This document shows positions 18,456 to 27,382 of a stretch of DNA of 33,761 nt, piece after piece. Under the pieces are notes generated by a model. It was not told the DNA's origin and did not search any database. It worked only from the letters and a program-made list of their open reading frames with translations. The stretch covers positions 65,916 to 99,676 of the forward strand of contig MJCC01000012.1 of assembly GCA_001766655.1 (NCBI GenBank). Reading direction: 5' to 3'. Made by a program: the position numbers and the translations under genes. The number at the start of each line of letters is the position of its first letter. Position 1 is the first letter of the stretch. Source of the DNA: Phytomonas francai. Its lineage: Eukaryota > Euglenozoa > Kinetoplastea > Trypanosomatida > Trypanosomatidae.

Positions 18456-20054
18456 TTAGCGTCCCGCAGCTGTGGTTTCATTCTTGACAGAGCCCCCCGC
18501 CGAACTGTCGCCGTCGCTTTGCGTCTCGAGTGCCGTTTTACACGGCAGCCTACCCCTCGCCGAGACGGAAAGCCGTGTCGGGGCCATCGCAATATCCAGC
18601 GTCCGCATCTCGCCGTCCGCGTTGAAGGCGTTGAGCTGGATGGTGCCGCGGAGGATCCCGTCGGTGCCGAAGAGGCTCGTGCCCGACTCGAAGGCGTGGG
18701 ACTCGCCCGGGGCGAGGAGGGGGAAGTTCCCAACGACGCCCGGCCGCACCATCTCCACCACCGTCCCCCGCGCAGGGTCGATCACGGCGAGATGCTGCGA
18801 AAGCACCTGCGCGTGCCAGCGCCGGGGGTTCGCCGCGGCCCCGGGCCCGAGAACGCGCAGGAAGACGCGGTAGAGGAAAAGGTGCCGCGGCGAGGCCCCG
18901 CCCCTCCCCCCGTCCTGCGGGCCGGGGTCCCGCACGGCATCCCCGGCCCCGGGGGCCGGGCCCTCCGCCGGCTGGTTCGAGCAGACGTACTGCGTGCACA
19001 CCTCCATCTCGACAAAGTCCGTCTGAAGAACGGTGCGGGTCGGGATGCTCCGGAGAAGCCCGTAGAGCTCGTCGAGAGAGCGGGGTAGAGTGTCGTACGG
19101 CGACCTCGCCCCCGACCCTGCGGGGAATGCAGGGGGGTCAGTCGAACGGGTCGTCTCATGCGCGCGCGCCGACGGTGGCTTCTTCGGTGGGGATACCTCT
19201 TTATCACGGGCCCCCGCCTCATTGCCCTCTCGACGGGTGGCCTGCTCTTTAAGAAGAGCACTTCTGGCTGCTAAACAAACAATCGCGTCATTCATGAGGT
19301 GGAAAGGAAAGTCGTGGCGGATGTTGGCGTGGTACATTGGCTCGGGTGGCAACAAGTAGGAGTACGGCGGGATTCCGACCCGGTCACGACGTATCACCAC
19401 ATGCCGACTACACTTCTGAACACGATGGTTTTTCGGGCGCTCGATGAAAATGGTTGCGTCCCCGACCACAATGTTGTCGTCCTCAATCGGTGTCTTTACC
19501 CCTGAAGCGATCGATTCGGGCGCGTCAAGGCTTTTGGTTTCAACCCGATGCCGCACAGCCTCCCACTTAGCGTCGTTCTGCAAAGTATCCTCCGCAGCTG
19601 CTAGCACTTGAGACATGTCCCCCACATCTTTTGGGTCCTTTTTCTCCTCTTTTGGTGTGGGACTTGTAGTCCCAGGAGGCGCACTTAAAACGGTATCAGC
19701 GTTACTCGGTTCCGAAATGCTACCACTTACTTTAACTAACAATCCCTTCCGACGCTCCCGTGCTAATTGCCACGCACGCGAATTTTCGACCTCGCGTAAT
19801 TTACGTAGCACGACGAAGCTGCTTGCTAAACGCGACGAGACGCTATCCCGCGGGTCATCAGGGATAATGGGGCGAAGAAAGCAGTTCCGAACGATTGCGT
19901 TTAGATCACTCCCGTACCCGGCTGCAGCAAAATCGGATCGATTAAGTAGAATGCCGAAAAGTGCAAAGCAAAGATCATCCAGGTCTTCAACACGCTGGGG
20001 GGCTCTGGCGGCCAAGCTAAGAATATGACGATACGCAGATCTCGCTACAGACAT
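18456..20054 (-). CDS. LYR-like N-terminus plus C-terminal ApaG domain protein
   Basis: A 532-residue protein; the ATG at 20054 gives MSVARSAYRHILSLAAR, a basic amphipathic start suited to mitochondrial import, so the longer upstream frame is rejected. Residues ~1-100 have the layout of a complex-1 LYR domain: AYRHIL near the N-terminus, a helix with IVRNCFLRPI, then a helix LASSFVVLRKLREVE. Residues ~390-500 match ApaG/DUF525: FLYRVFLRVL, SQHLAVIDPARGTVVEM, then the diagnostic GVVGNFPLLAPGES, FESGTSLFGTDGILRGTIQLNA. ApaG domains in eukaryotes occur in FBXO3 and POLDIP2, the latter mitochondrial. The middle is disordered and GC-rich. A role in mitochondrial Fe-S, respiratory or ribosome assembly is an inference; the ApaG call is strong, the LYR call moderate. 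Confidence 0.8.
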   Translation of the reverse strand: MSVARSAYRHILSLAARAPQRVEDLDDLCFALFGILLNRSDFAAAGYGSDLNAIVRNCFLRPIIPDDPRDSVSSRLASSFVVLRKLREVENSRAWQLARERRKGLLVKVSGSISEPSNADTVLSAPPGTTSPTPKEEKKDPKDVGDMSQVLAAAEDTLQNDAKWEAVRHRVETKSLDAPESIASGVKTPIEDDNIVVGDATIFIERPKNHRVQKCSRHVVIRRDRVGIPPYSYLLPPEPMYHANIRHDFPFHLMNDAIVCLAARSALLKEQATRREGNEAGARDKEVSPPKKPPSARAHETTRSTDPPAFPAGSGARSPYDTLPRSLDELYGLLRSIPTRTVLQTDFVEMEVCTQYVCSNQPAEGPAPGAGDAVRDPGPQDGGRGGASPRHLFLYRVFLRVLGPGAAANPRRWHAQVLSQHLAVIDPARGTVVEMVRPGVVGNFPLLAPGESHAFESGTSLFGTDGILRGTIQLNAFNADGEMRTLDIAMAPTRLSVSARGRLPCKTALETQSDGDSSAGGSVKNETTAAGR

Positions 20055-20137
20055 GACGTATAGAAGAGCAAAATCTAGTCCACGCAATCTCACGACTTTT
20101 TTTTGGTCAATAAAGCGAAAGAGAGGAGGAACCAAAA

Positions 20138-20162
20138 CTATAAGAAAAAGAGAAGGGGGTGG
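20138..20162 (-). promoter_or_regulatory. probable trans-splice acceptor of the LYR/ApaG gene
   Basis: In the transcribed sense a C/T tract (CCACCCCCTTCTCTTTTTC) is followed by TTATAG, with the AG at 20138-20139, leaving a 5' UTR of about 83 bases before the ATG at 20054. This supports 20054, since the longer frame's start lies upstream of this AG. Confidence 0.6.
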
Positions 20163-20167
20163 TAATA

Positions 20168-20344
20168 TCAGATACTCATACACGTAAATGCAATGCACAT
20201 GCACCTATAAATTAGAAACTCCCCATCGGTAAAATTCGGAGGCTTTACATTCAAAGAAGCTTCCAAGTCACAATAATGATAGCGCTCTCTAACCCCATCC
20301 TCCTTTGAGGCTCTAGACATTTTTTCCCTTTTCCGATGCCGCAT
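20168..20344 (-). other. possible small ORF, 58 residues
   Basis: A short minus-strand frame with a true ATG at 20344 and a second at 20320. The product is charged at the start and ends in a Cys-rich hydrophobic tail. Only about 100 bases separate it from the next start codon. I recognise no family and give it little weight; it could be 5' flank of the LYR/ApaG gene. Confidence 0.15.
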
Positions 20345-20406
20345 ACGACTCAAAAAGCTCGTTCGCCAAGTTTTTTGGATTGGGATAAGCACTAACAGTG
20401 TTCAGT

Positions 20407-20595
20407 CGGAGTTTGACCTCCGCTCGGGTAGTCTTAGCAAAGGCCCTGTCGAATACCCACCAGTATTCGCATCTAAGAAAGGAAGTCGCCGCCAGCGGGG
20501 GCGGGCGGACTTGCAGGCGCTTGGCTTCACCCTCGTCGGGTTACTAATCCGCGGCACCACGAAGAGGTGGCGGGCATATACCGCAGACTCTACCC
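20407..20595. ncRNA. candidate structured RNA in a GC-rich island
   Basis: A GC-rich island in an AT-rich spacer. By eye it forms: hairpin 20407-20422 (5 bp, 6-base loop); a closing stem 20426-20431 with 20590-20595 (GGGTAG/CTACCC); inside it, 20432-20437 with 20473-20478 (6 bp) capped by 20450-20456 with 20463-20469 (7 bp, 6-base loop); 20483-20493 with 20504-20512 (9 bp with a 2-base bulge); and 20551-20554/20581-20584 around 20557-20560/20567-20570. Possible Pol III stops are a T4 at 20622 on plus and a T5 (plus 20352-20356) on minus, so strand is open. No tRNA, 5S or snRNA consensus was recognised. A stop-free minus frame of about 64 codons also crosses it, without an ATG. Confidence 0.35.
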
Positions 20596-20753
20596 ATTAG
20601 TAGTTCTTGTTGTTGTCCGTATTTTAACTTTCACAGCAACGGAAATGGGGGAAAAATCTACATTTAAAGAGAGATAATAAGGGATCAAACTTACCATTTT
20701 GAGTGCCAGGACATACATACACGCACCACACCTCTCATGTATGTGCTTGAGTA

Positions 20754-22595
20754 CTAAAAGATCATTTCTTCCTCGGCTTTCACCTCACGAATTCTGACAG
20801 TTCGGTGGGCACCGGTTTCGCTATTTAGCCCATTAGAAGCATATCGGTTCGGCATCTGGCCGTCAGTTCCCACACTGTTATCCTTGTCCTGAGGCCCTTG
20901 TGTCGACGTCACGCCTCGAAGGTAGTAGTTAAAGAGGGTGTGTTGCGCAGCCTCGTTGATAGCCTCGATCAACGTTTCCCCTTTGCCCTCGCCGATCGCC
21001 TGTGCCCCTGCGTACAGCCGGCACACCGTATACTCCACCTGCCGATACTGCTGCGCGTTGTGCAGCATGGCATAGTTATTCGTCTCATGGACCTCGACTG
21101 TCCGTCGAACGATCGGGTCAACATCGATGAGCGCGTTCCGCAGGGAGGACGCGATGCCCGGGGCGTATTTCAGAATAAGCTGCGCCTCTTTTAAGGCGTT
21201 ATTGGTGCGCAGCGCGTTCAGGACGATTGGGGGAGCGTCGCGGCGATGTCTTTCGACTTCATACTCGTCGAATATATCGTCGCGCAGGGTCTGTGTCGCC
21301 ACTGCACCACCGCTAGACTCAAATTGTTCGCGACGACGGTCCGCGCGGTCGTTAAGAGGGTGAGATTTGGCGTCGAGAATATCCAGCTCCTCAGGGGCTC
21401 GATGCAAGTATCCCCTCATTTCATGTCGGATGGCCTCTGTAAGGTCGCGAAAACGGCGGATGGTATCCTCATTTGTTGCGGTAGCGAGGCCTAATCGATA
21501 GCGTTCGTCTTCCGCCAATGCTAGGCAGCTCTTCGCGCGGTCCAATAGATGCTTGATATGGGCAAACTCGCCAAGCTGCGCGCAAAAAAGCTTCAAGATC
21601 AAGGGGGTTACCTTCACCCTCGCGTCCGCGGCGCGCTCGGCCATCTCGAGGAAGGCGATGAAGGCGAAGACCGAACTGCGGATCCACTCCATCCGAGGGA
21701 AGAGGTCCTCCGGGCCGACCGGGAAGACCCGCAGGCGGCCCGCCGCGGCGCGGAGGACCGCCCGCCAGTACCACCGCCGCTGCGCCGCGACCCCCCGCTC
21801 GACGCGCTGAAGGTGCGCCGCCGCCCTCCCGCGGGCGACGTCGCGGCGCTGCTGGAGGACGTTGCGCTCGCGCCACATCCCGACCTCGGCCTCGACGCCG
21901 GCGACGGCCGCGAAGCCGAGGCGGACGGCCACCCGCCCGCACGGCAGCAGCCCCGCGGTCTCGTGGAGCAGCCGCTGGAGGTGCTTCGCGCGGAGGCGGG
22001 GGAAAAGGGCGTAGGCGGCGCCCGCGATGCCGCCCTCCACCAGCGCCCTCCCGCGCAGGGCCAGCAGGCCGTGGACGGGCGCGTTGAGCGGGGTGCGATC
22101 GAGGAGCGCCCACATCCGGTCGACATCCCGCACAGCAGGCGAGGCGGCCGTCGACGGCGGGGGGACGCGGCACGGGCTCGGCGGCGACGCGGACGCGTCG
22201 AGCCCGACCGCTCCGCCGAACATCTCCTCCCGAAGCCGCGCCCACTCTTGGAGATAACGCTCGAGAGGCTCCAGCGAGGGCGGTGTGAAGTTCGTCGAGC
22301 TGTCAAAGAAGCCGTTCGACTCGCATGCCTGAAGCATGATACGGAAGGCATCCCCCACGGTGCGCTCGGCGGGGACGCTGGACAGCTTAATCGCGCCCTG
22401 GCGCTCAACGCTCCGACGAAGTCGCACCTGCTCGATGTGCCTCTGGTGCAGGGGATTCCCAAAGCGCCTGGGTGCATGCACCTCGTTGGTGTCCACCGGC
22501 ATGACCAATCGACGCGGTCGGAAGCGGGGGTAATAGCGGGAAGCCGCGCCACTGCCATTCATTGTGCCCCCCAGTGCCTGAAATGTAGGACGCAT
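20754..22595 (-). CDS. protein with C-terminal dsRBD-like segment, mL44 candidate
   Basis: A 613-residue protein. Residues ~515-557 (VEYTVCRLYAGAQAIGEGKG, then ETLIEAINEAAQHTLFNYYL) look like the second half of a double-stranded RNA-binding domain: two strands, a Gly-rich turn, and an Ala-rich helix. The same arrangement ends the mitochondrial ribosomal protein mL44, a catalytically dead RNase III relative. The N-terminus is basic and aromatic, suited to mitochondrial import. The central ~115-330 are Ala/Arg/Gly/Leu-rich and encoded by very GC-rich DNA; I see no RNase III active-site motif. Thus mL44 or another mitochondrial RNA-binding protein are the main options. The ATG at 22595 is the longest; 22562 (MNGSGAASRYYPRF) is equally plausible, with a CATTTCAG just upstream of it. 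Confidence 0.6.
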   Translation of the reverse strand: MRPTFQALGGTMNGSGAASRYYPRFRPRRLVMPVDTNEVHAPRRFGNPLHQRHIEQVRLRRSVERQGAIKLSSVPAERTVGDAFRIMLQACESNGFFDSSTNFTPPSLEPLERYLQEWARLREEMFGGAVGLDASASPPSPCRVPPPSTAASPAVRDVDRMWALLDRTPLNAPVHGLLALRGRALVEGGIAGAAYALFPRLRAKHLQRLLHETAGLLPCGRVAVRLGFAAVAGVEAEVGMWRERNVLQQRRDVARGRAAAHLQRVERGVAAQRRWYWRAVLRAAAGRLRVFPVGPEDLFPRMEWIRSSVFAFIAFLEMAERAADARVKVTPLILKLFCAQLGEFAHIKHLLDRAKSCLALAEDERYRLGLATATNEDTIRRFRDLTEAIRHEMRGYLHRAPEELDILDAKSHPLNDRADRRREQFESSGGAVATQTLRDDIFDEYEVERHRRDAPPIVLNALRTNNALKEAQLILKYAPGIASSLRNALIDVDPIVRRTVEVHETNNYAMLHNAQQYRQVEYTVCRLYAGAQAIGEGKGETLIEAINEAAQHTLFNYYLRGVTSTQGPQDKDNSVGTDGQMPNRYASNGLNSETGAHRTVRIREVKAEEEMIF

Positions 22596-22846
22596 TGGGG
22601 TGTCGGAAGCAACAGATGGGTTTAACGGATCGGTTGGCTAACGCTTTAAAATAAGGTCCTATGAATATAAACAATACGTAAGTAAAAGACGGATGGAAAA
22701 ATGATAATTCGCGCCCATGCCACCGTCGGCTCAAAGCATAAGAAGACGAAAGGTGTCAAATGGTCCAATTGTAGAAGAAAAAGATCACGTTTCGCAATTA
22801 CATATCTAATATCGTCCTCTCCCGCCCCCCAGCCTGTCCAATACCT

Positions 22847-23803
22847 TCAAGAGACACCTTGGGACATTTTCTGCAGGCGTTCCTGAGCTTTCCGGCATTT
22901 CTTCTCCGCCGCCATCCTCGCGCGCTCCAAGTCAGGCACTTCCTTCTTAAGGCTAACATGGCGGCTGCGAAGCTCAACAAGCTCCTTCTCAAGCTCCGCA
23001 CGGAGATTCATCGCCTCCACCTTGTCCTGCTGAAGGCGCCCCATCTGCTCCTCACTGTCGTCCTTCTGCTTGGTCAGGAGTCTCTGGATGTCCTCCGGAT
23101 TCACAGAAGAAGAGGCAAGATGCTCATACTGGGCCTCGTAGACAGCCAGCTGCTCCTTCAGCGCGACCATGCTGCCCTTTAGGGCGCTTTTCTCCCGCAC
23201 GACAACCTCTAGCCGCACGTGCAGGTCATCAACCTCGGAGGCGAAGCTCTGGTTTGCCTCCAAGATGCCATTGATTTTCTCCAACTTTTCGTTACGCTCA
23301 GCAGTGATCTGTGTGTGCATGCTTTCGTACTCGCTCTGCAGCGACGCAACAAGTACCGCGAGCGCGTCGTTTTCCGCCTTCCGGCTCTCGATCTCTTTTC
23401 GCTTTGCATCAAACGCCTCCTCAGCGTTCTTTAGTCGCTCGTAGAATGTTTTCCTCGATGCCTGGCGCATTTCTGGAAGGTCTACCTTCATTTTCGCATT
23501 GATCTGCCGTCTCCGCTTTGTAAACTCGTCAAGATCGTGGCAAACCTCCTCCCTTCGCATCCGTGCATGTTTACAGTGCTTTAGCTCCTCCGACAGCTCC
23601 GCGATAACCTGCTCAATGGATCGTTTCTGTTTCGTTAGCTTGCTTGCGTATTTCTGGCGCTTCTTCAAATTCTCCATCTCGGACTTTAAAGCGCTTTCAA
23701 GACACGACGCATCGCCCTCCTCCACCAGTTGACGAACCTCTTCTTTTAGCTGAGCCTCAGCGCTGTTCGGTGGAAATTCTTTGTAGAACGTGTTGAGGGC
23801 CAT
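22847..23803 (-). CDS. coiled-coil protein, possibly taxilin-like
   Basis: A 318-residue protein that is almost wholly predicted coiled coil, from about residue 15 to the end, with heptad Leu/Ile/Val among Glu, Lys and Gln. No membrane span or catalytic motif is present. Segments EEVCHDLDEFTKRR, a helix with KTFYERLKNAEEAF, and LVASLQSEYESMHTQI fall in the order expected for taxilins, which have LCRELQ-like, short helix and LIEQYELREEHF-like segments. The match is weak at residue level. Taxilins bind syntaxins and are also linked to flagellar/basal body proteins in flagellates. A generic cytoskeletal coiled-coil protein is the alternative. Confidence 0.8.
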   Translation of the reverse strand: MALNTFYKEFPPNSAEAQLKEEVRQLVEEGDASCLESALKSEMENLKKRQKYASKLTKQKRSIEQVIAELSEELKHCKHARMRREEVCHDLDEFTKRRRQINAKMKVDLPEMRQASRKTFYERLKNAEEAFDAKRKEIESRKAENDALAVLVASLQSEYESMHTQITAERNEKLEKINGILEANQSFASEVDDLHVRLEVVVREKSALKGSMVALKEQLAVYEAQYEHLASSSVNPEDIQRLLTKQKDDSEEQMGRLQQDKVEAMNLRAELEKELVELRSRHVSLKKEVPDLERARMAAEKKCRKAQERLQKMSQGVS

Positions 23804-24219
23804 GAGCGATGCTCTGATGATTAAGATCCTAGAAATAGTATTTCAACACCTAAAAGCTCTGTGGCATATCAATGCGTTGCTCCTTGGTAAATAAGACTGT
23901 ACACATGAAAGGAAAAGACAGCGCACACATTAATAAAAGATCACAAATACAGGCATGTGTGAGAGAATGCGAAGAGACACGGTTTATCTTTACCCGAGCA
24001 CAGCCCTCTCAGACCACTGGTGCGTCCCTTGAGCACTGTTACGAATTCCATGCGCTGTGGCACCCCCTAATCTTGGTACTACTTCGATATCCTCAAGACT
24101 GCCCGGGCTGTAGCGAAAGGGGTGCACTGTAGTGGGGTAAACTGGGGATGTACAATAGGAAATAAATAGGAAGACGATAGGTAGCAATAGTCACAATAAT
24201 AACGATAGCAGCGACTCAA
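23804..24219. other. intergenic spacer
   Basis: Moderately AT-rich spacer between the coiled-coil and PPR genes. The open frames here have no coding character. No RNA gene or repeat recognised. Confidence 0.5.
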
Positions 24220-25284
24220 CTAGAGAGGCAGTATAGACTCCCCTGACTCGGAGGTGGTCGACGTCCCCACATACTCAAGATACCAAACAAATAAATATCC
24301 CAAAATAAACTTAATGACAAGCATCACCGCAAAATAAACGAAAAACCCTTTCACAAAGCCCCAGGAAGCCAGGTCTGTCGTGGCGACCCACGCATCGAAA
24401 AAGGTCAAGAACCGCCGCACATAACCGGCCTTTCCCTTCAGAAGTGCTCCGCGAAGGATCAAGTAGCTCTCCCACTCCAACGGAATTCGCGGGATTCGGC
24501 TGCGCATCTCGTGGTAACAATTGTACACCACACGCCAATCAAAGGGCTCCATGTTTGCATACACCGTCATCAGGGCATTGTAGGTCTTGGCATTGATGCA
24601 TGGGGTCTTCCGCTCCCGTGAGAGCTTGTCAAAGATCCTGACCGCCAGCTCCCACTGTGGCGGGTTCTCCGCCGCCAAAGACTTGATCATGAGCTCGTAG
24701 TTCTCCGGCGACGGCTTCACGCCGCGCTTCTGCATGTCGCTGAACAAGGACTGGCACGCCCTCGGCGTATCCCTCTGCAGGCAGAGCTCCATAAGGAGGG
24801 CGTAGGCGTGCGCGGTGGGCGCCATGCGCAGCCGGAGCATTTCCTGGTGGAGCTCGAGACCCGCCTTAAGCTGGCCAGCCCGAATGAGCAGCCCCAGGAG
24901 GGCCTCGTAGGTGGGGGCGGTGATGCGGAGCCCCGCCTCCCGCGCGCCCCTCAGAGCCGCCACGCCCAGCGCGTGGTCCTTCGGCAGGAGCCGCTGGAGG
25001 TAGCGGCGGAGGGCCGCGTTGCCGACCGTGCGGGCCTCCACAGAGATCCGGAAGGCGGCCTCGGCGTCGTCAGAGGAGCTCAACGGAGCGTCCGGCTCAC
25101 CAAGGGCCGCCGGCCCCGGCGGGGGGGCGCACGCGTCGCTGCGGCTCGAAAAGGAACGGGCCTGCAGGGAGTGCCAGGAGCCACAGGCCGCGAGGGCAGC
25201 GCCACCAAACAGGCGGGAAGGCTCCACGGCGATCCTGGGAAAGCACCGCAGCCTGCGCCCAAAAGAGAAGCAGGACTGCCGCAT
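24220..25284 (-). CDS. pentatricopeptide repeat protein with C-terminal membrane span
   Basis: A 354-residue protein from the ATG at 25284, whose start MRQSCFSFGRRLRCFPRIA is Arg-rich without acids and fits a mitochondrial presequence. The central part has PPR units of 35 residues: APTYEALLGLLIRAGQLKAG, then APTAHAYALLMELCLQRDTP, then KPSPENYELMIKSLAAEN, and NAKTYNALMTVYANM, about residues 120-270. PPR proteins bind organellar RNA; kinetoplastids have many, in mitoribosomes and editing/polyadenylation complexes. Unusually, residues ~308-338 (FFVYFAVMLVIKFILGYLFVWYL) form a membrane span near the C-terminus, suggesting anchoring in the mitochondrial inner membrane. The N-terminal third is encoded by GC-rich DNA. 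Confidence 0.85.
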   Translation of the reverse strand: MRQSCFSFGRRLRCFPRIAVEPSRLFGGAALAACGSWHSLQARSFSSRSDACAPPPGPAALGEPDAPLSSSDDAEAAFRISVEARTVGNAALRRYLQRLLPKDHALGVAALRGAREAGLRITAPTYEALLGLLIRAGQLKAGLELHQEMLRLRMAPTAHAYALLMELCLQRDTPRACQSLFSDMQKRGVKPSPENYELMIKSLAAENPPQWELAVRIFDKLSRERKTPCINAKTYNALMTVYANMEPFDWRVVYNCYHEMRSRIPRIPLEWESYLILRGALLKGKAGYVRRFLTFFDAWVATTDLASWGFVKGFFVYFAVMLVIKFILGYLFVWYLEYVGTSTTSESGESILPL

Positions 25285-25874
25285 AGCCTGAGGCAGAGCA
25301 CAGATACAGACTCGCAGTCTCAAACAGTAATCAATATCAGGTTGTGGAAACGTGAATAAGACAACGAACCGCAACTAGGGACAATACACAACTCATCTTC
25401 AGACGCACCCTTCATATAATGAAGAAGAGAGCAGAGGGCAAAAGGATTTGACAATTCAATTTCACACACAACAACTAGGAAACGGCCATCATCATACTTT
25501 AGCCAAATAGCATTTACCCCTGCCTTCTTCCCACCACTTCCCTTAAGTATATCTGAAGAATTTCACAGCTCGGTCAAAAAAGGTCATTTTTATATTTTAA
25601 TCCCAATTCGTTAGCAAATAATTACTAAATATTATAATGGAAATAGTGATAATAATAATAATAATAATAATATGAAATAATTTTATCTGCCCATAACTGG
25701 ATTGAGAGCTCCATCTGCTCATAGGTGGAAGTTATCAGAACGCGGCACTGACGTAAAAACCACTGTAAGTAATACTAATGGCAATACAGGCCTTCACAAG
25801 AGCATGGCATTTTCGTCGACGTCTCCTTTGAAATGAAACAGCACCAGTAAAGGGAATAAGTTATTTAAATTGCT
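25285..25874. other. intergenic spacer A (left flank of hsp10 copy 1)
   Basis: AT-rich, with an AAT trinucleotide repeat at 25649-25673. It is the presumed 3' UTR of hsp10 copy 1 and differs from the spacer that follows copy 2. Confidence 0.5.
25649..25673. repeat. (AAT)n microsatellite
   Basis: About eight ATA/AAT units in the 3' flank of hsp10 copy 1. Confidence 0.85.
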
Positions 25875-25880
25875 ATCATC

Positions 25881-26183
25881 TTAATCACGCAGCACGCCGA
25901 GAAGGACACTCTCGTCGTACAAGAAGAACTCCTCTCCCTCCACCTTCACACTCGCCCCACCGTACTCGGGAAGGAGCACGGTGTCGCTTACCTTCACCGT
26001 CGGCTTCCAGTCCGCCTTCTCCGCAGCCACGGCGACCACAGTGCCCTCGTTGATCTTCCCCGCAACCTGCTCCGGGATGAGGATGCCCGCCTTCGTCTGC
26101 CTCGCAGCCTGAGTGCGCTTCACAAGCACACGCTGCCCGAGCGGCTCCAGCTTCTTCAGCGCAGGAATCGTAAACCGGAACAT
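25881..26183 (-). CDS. HSP10: mitochondrial co-chaperonin HSP10 (copy 1)
   Basis: A 100-residue GroES/Cpn10 protein, full length for the family. It starts MFRFTIPALKKLEPLGQRVL, carries the mobile loop region (RQTKAGILIPEQ), the core GTVVAVAAEKADW, the VSDTVLLPEYGG strand-turn, and the terminal FLYDESVLLGVL. It caps the HSP60 ring in the mitochondrial matrix to fold imported proteins. The protein is identical to copy 2. The sequence immediately after its stop differs from that after copy 2, showing that the two sit in different contexts or come from a misjoin. Confidence 0.95.
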   Translation of the reverse strand: MFRFTIPALKKLEPLGQRVLVKRTQAARQTKAGILIPEQVAGKINEGTVVAVAAEKADWKPTVKVSDTVLLPEYGGASVKVEGEEFFLYDESVLLGVLRD

Positions 26184-26582
26184 TTGTCAATACGTTGGTT
26201 GGTTAGGAAAATTTTTTGCTTATTGTGGATGTTGTTCTTATTATTATTCGGTGAATAGCGCTTTCAATGCCTTGACTCTATTGGTTTACGGTAGCGAAAT
26301 GAGAATAAAGGAAAGGGCGGTGTAGAGTGTGGTCACATAATGTACCGGTAAAGAGGAAGGACAGTGTTCTGTGGGCAGAAATAATAGCAAGAGCCCAAGC
26401 AAGGGAATATATAATAATGATAATAATCCGGTAGTACGCACCGAAATAATTGGTTACATCTGAGAAATGGCAATGGGACACCGGGCGAAAATGCAACGCC
26501 CTTGGAGGTTTCAGCATCTTCACGCAACCCAGGCCTGCAACCATCATACCGAACGCGGAAGGCAAAATATAAGATTCAAATT
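26184..26582. other. spacer between hsp10 copy 1 and the partial CFAP61 copy
   Basis: About 400 bases, part of the 1.5 kb direct repeat and identical to 28336-28734 except for one base. It has short AAT-rich runs near 26411-26430. No gene seen. Confidence 0.6.
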
Positions 26583-27381
26583 TTACATCAACGACAAAAT
26601 CGGCTCACTCGTGTCCACTAAATACCTGATGTTGGGCAAGTACGTAATATTTGGCCTGAACTCTCTGCTCTCGTGCAGGAAACGGACTAAGGCAAACTCA
26701 ACCTCCTGCCTGAAAGCGCGCTTGCGGTCCGTCAGCGTCTTTATGTGGGCGTTCGCTTCCGTTTGTGTGAGAGGCACGAACGCCTCCTTTGCCATGCGCT
26801 TCGCGAGGATCTGTTCCTCGACGCGCACAAATTCCTCGTGCTGTCGCATTCGCCGCCGTAACGCTGCGAAGAACGCAACAAAGCGATCGGAAAAAATCGT
26901 CCTAAAGTAGGGAAGCCTCAGGTAGTGGATCAGATCCAGCTTACGGTTGAGGACACCGGCCGTGAGGCGGCATGTCGGCGGTAGGTTGGCTTCCCCGGTC
27001 AGGCGCGAGCGCTCGGCTGCCTCCTTGTACCGGAAGGTGAGGTTCAGCAAAAGCTCAGGGTAGCCAATCAGGGCCATGTAGTTGTACAGCTCCGGACGCC
27101 CGTCGCCAAAATACCGTATCGCATCGATCGTGTGGTTCGTCCGGTTGACGTAAATCGATAAGACGCTCTGTGAGGGCGACACGGGAGCCCCGGCGGTATG
27201 CTTACCCGCGCTCATGGTGCTCTCCATGCTCTCCTCGGAGCCACCCCCGCCGGGCTCCCCGGCATCCAGGTGCAGAGGTATGGAGCTATCCAGATCCCGC
27301 AGAAGCCGGTCCCGCATCTCGGACAGGCTGCAGATGTTCGAGCAGGTCAGCACCTCGCACGCGTCCTCCGCAAAGGAGACG
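26583..27381 (-). pseudogene. 3' end of CFAP61, truncated duplicate
   Basis: The last ~265 codons of CFAP61, identical in translation to the C-terminus of the full gene at 28735-33195. The copy is cut at its 5' side by the ambiguous base at 27382, beyond which lies hsp10 sequence. It has no start codon of its own. It is either a truncated duplicate or an assembly artefact. Confidence 0.75.
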
Positions 27382-27382
27382 N
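27382..27382. other. ambiguous base (n) at a sequence junction
   Basis: The only ambiguous base in the window. It lies exactly where CFAP61 3' sequence changes to hsp10 5' sequence. This pattern suggests a contig join rather than a single uncertain base call. Confidence 0.85.

Larger units (their letters stand above)
25875..27381. repeat. 1.5 kb direct repeat, left copy
   Basis: Matches 28027-29533 at a constant offset of 2152 bases, covering hsp10, the upstream spacer and the 3' end of CFAP61. By eye I found only two differences: 25922 (A) against 28074 (G), silent in hsp10, and 26536 (T) against 28688 (C) in the spacer. The right end of this copy is the ambiguous base at 27382. Confidence 0.9.

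Noticed and set aside
20399..20470. tRNA gene suggested by a box A-like GTTCAGTCGG and a TCGAAT core
   Set aside because: The putative T-loop has no complementary 5 bp stem and no acceptor stem could be formed. The bases fit the other hairpins better.
21549..22625. 358-codon plus-strand open frame
   Set aside because: Antisense to the mL44 candidate, produced by the GC plateau that depletes stop codons. Low-complexity Arg/Gly/Ala product.
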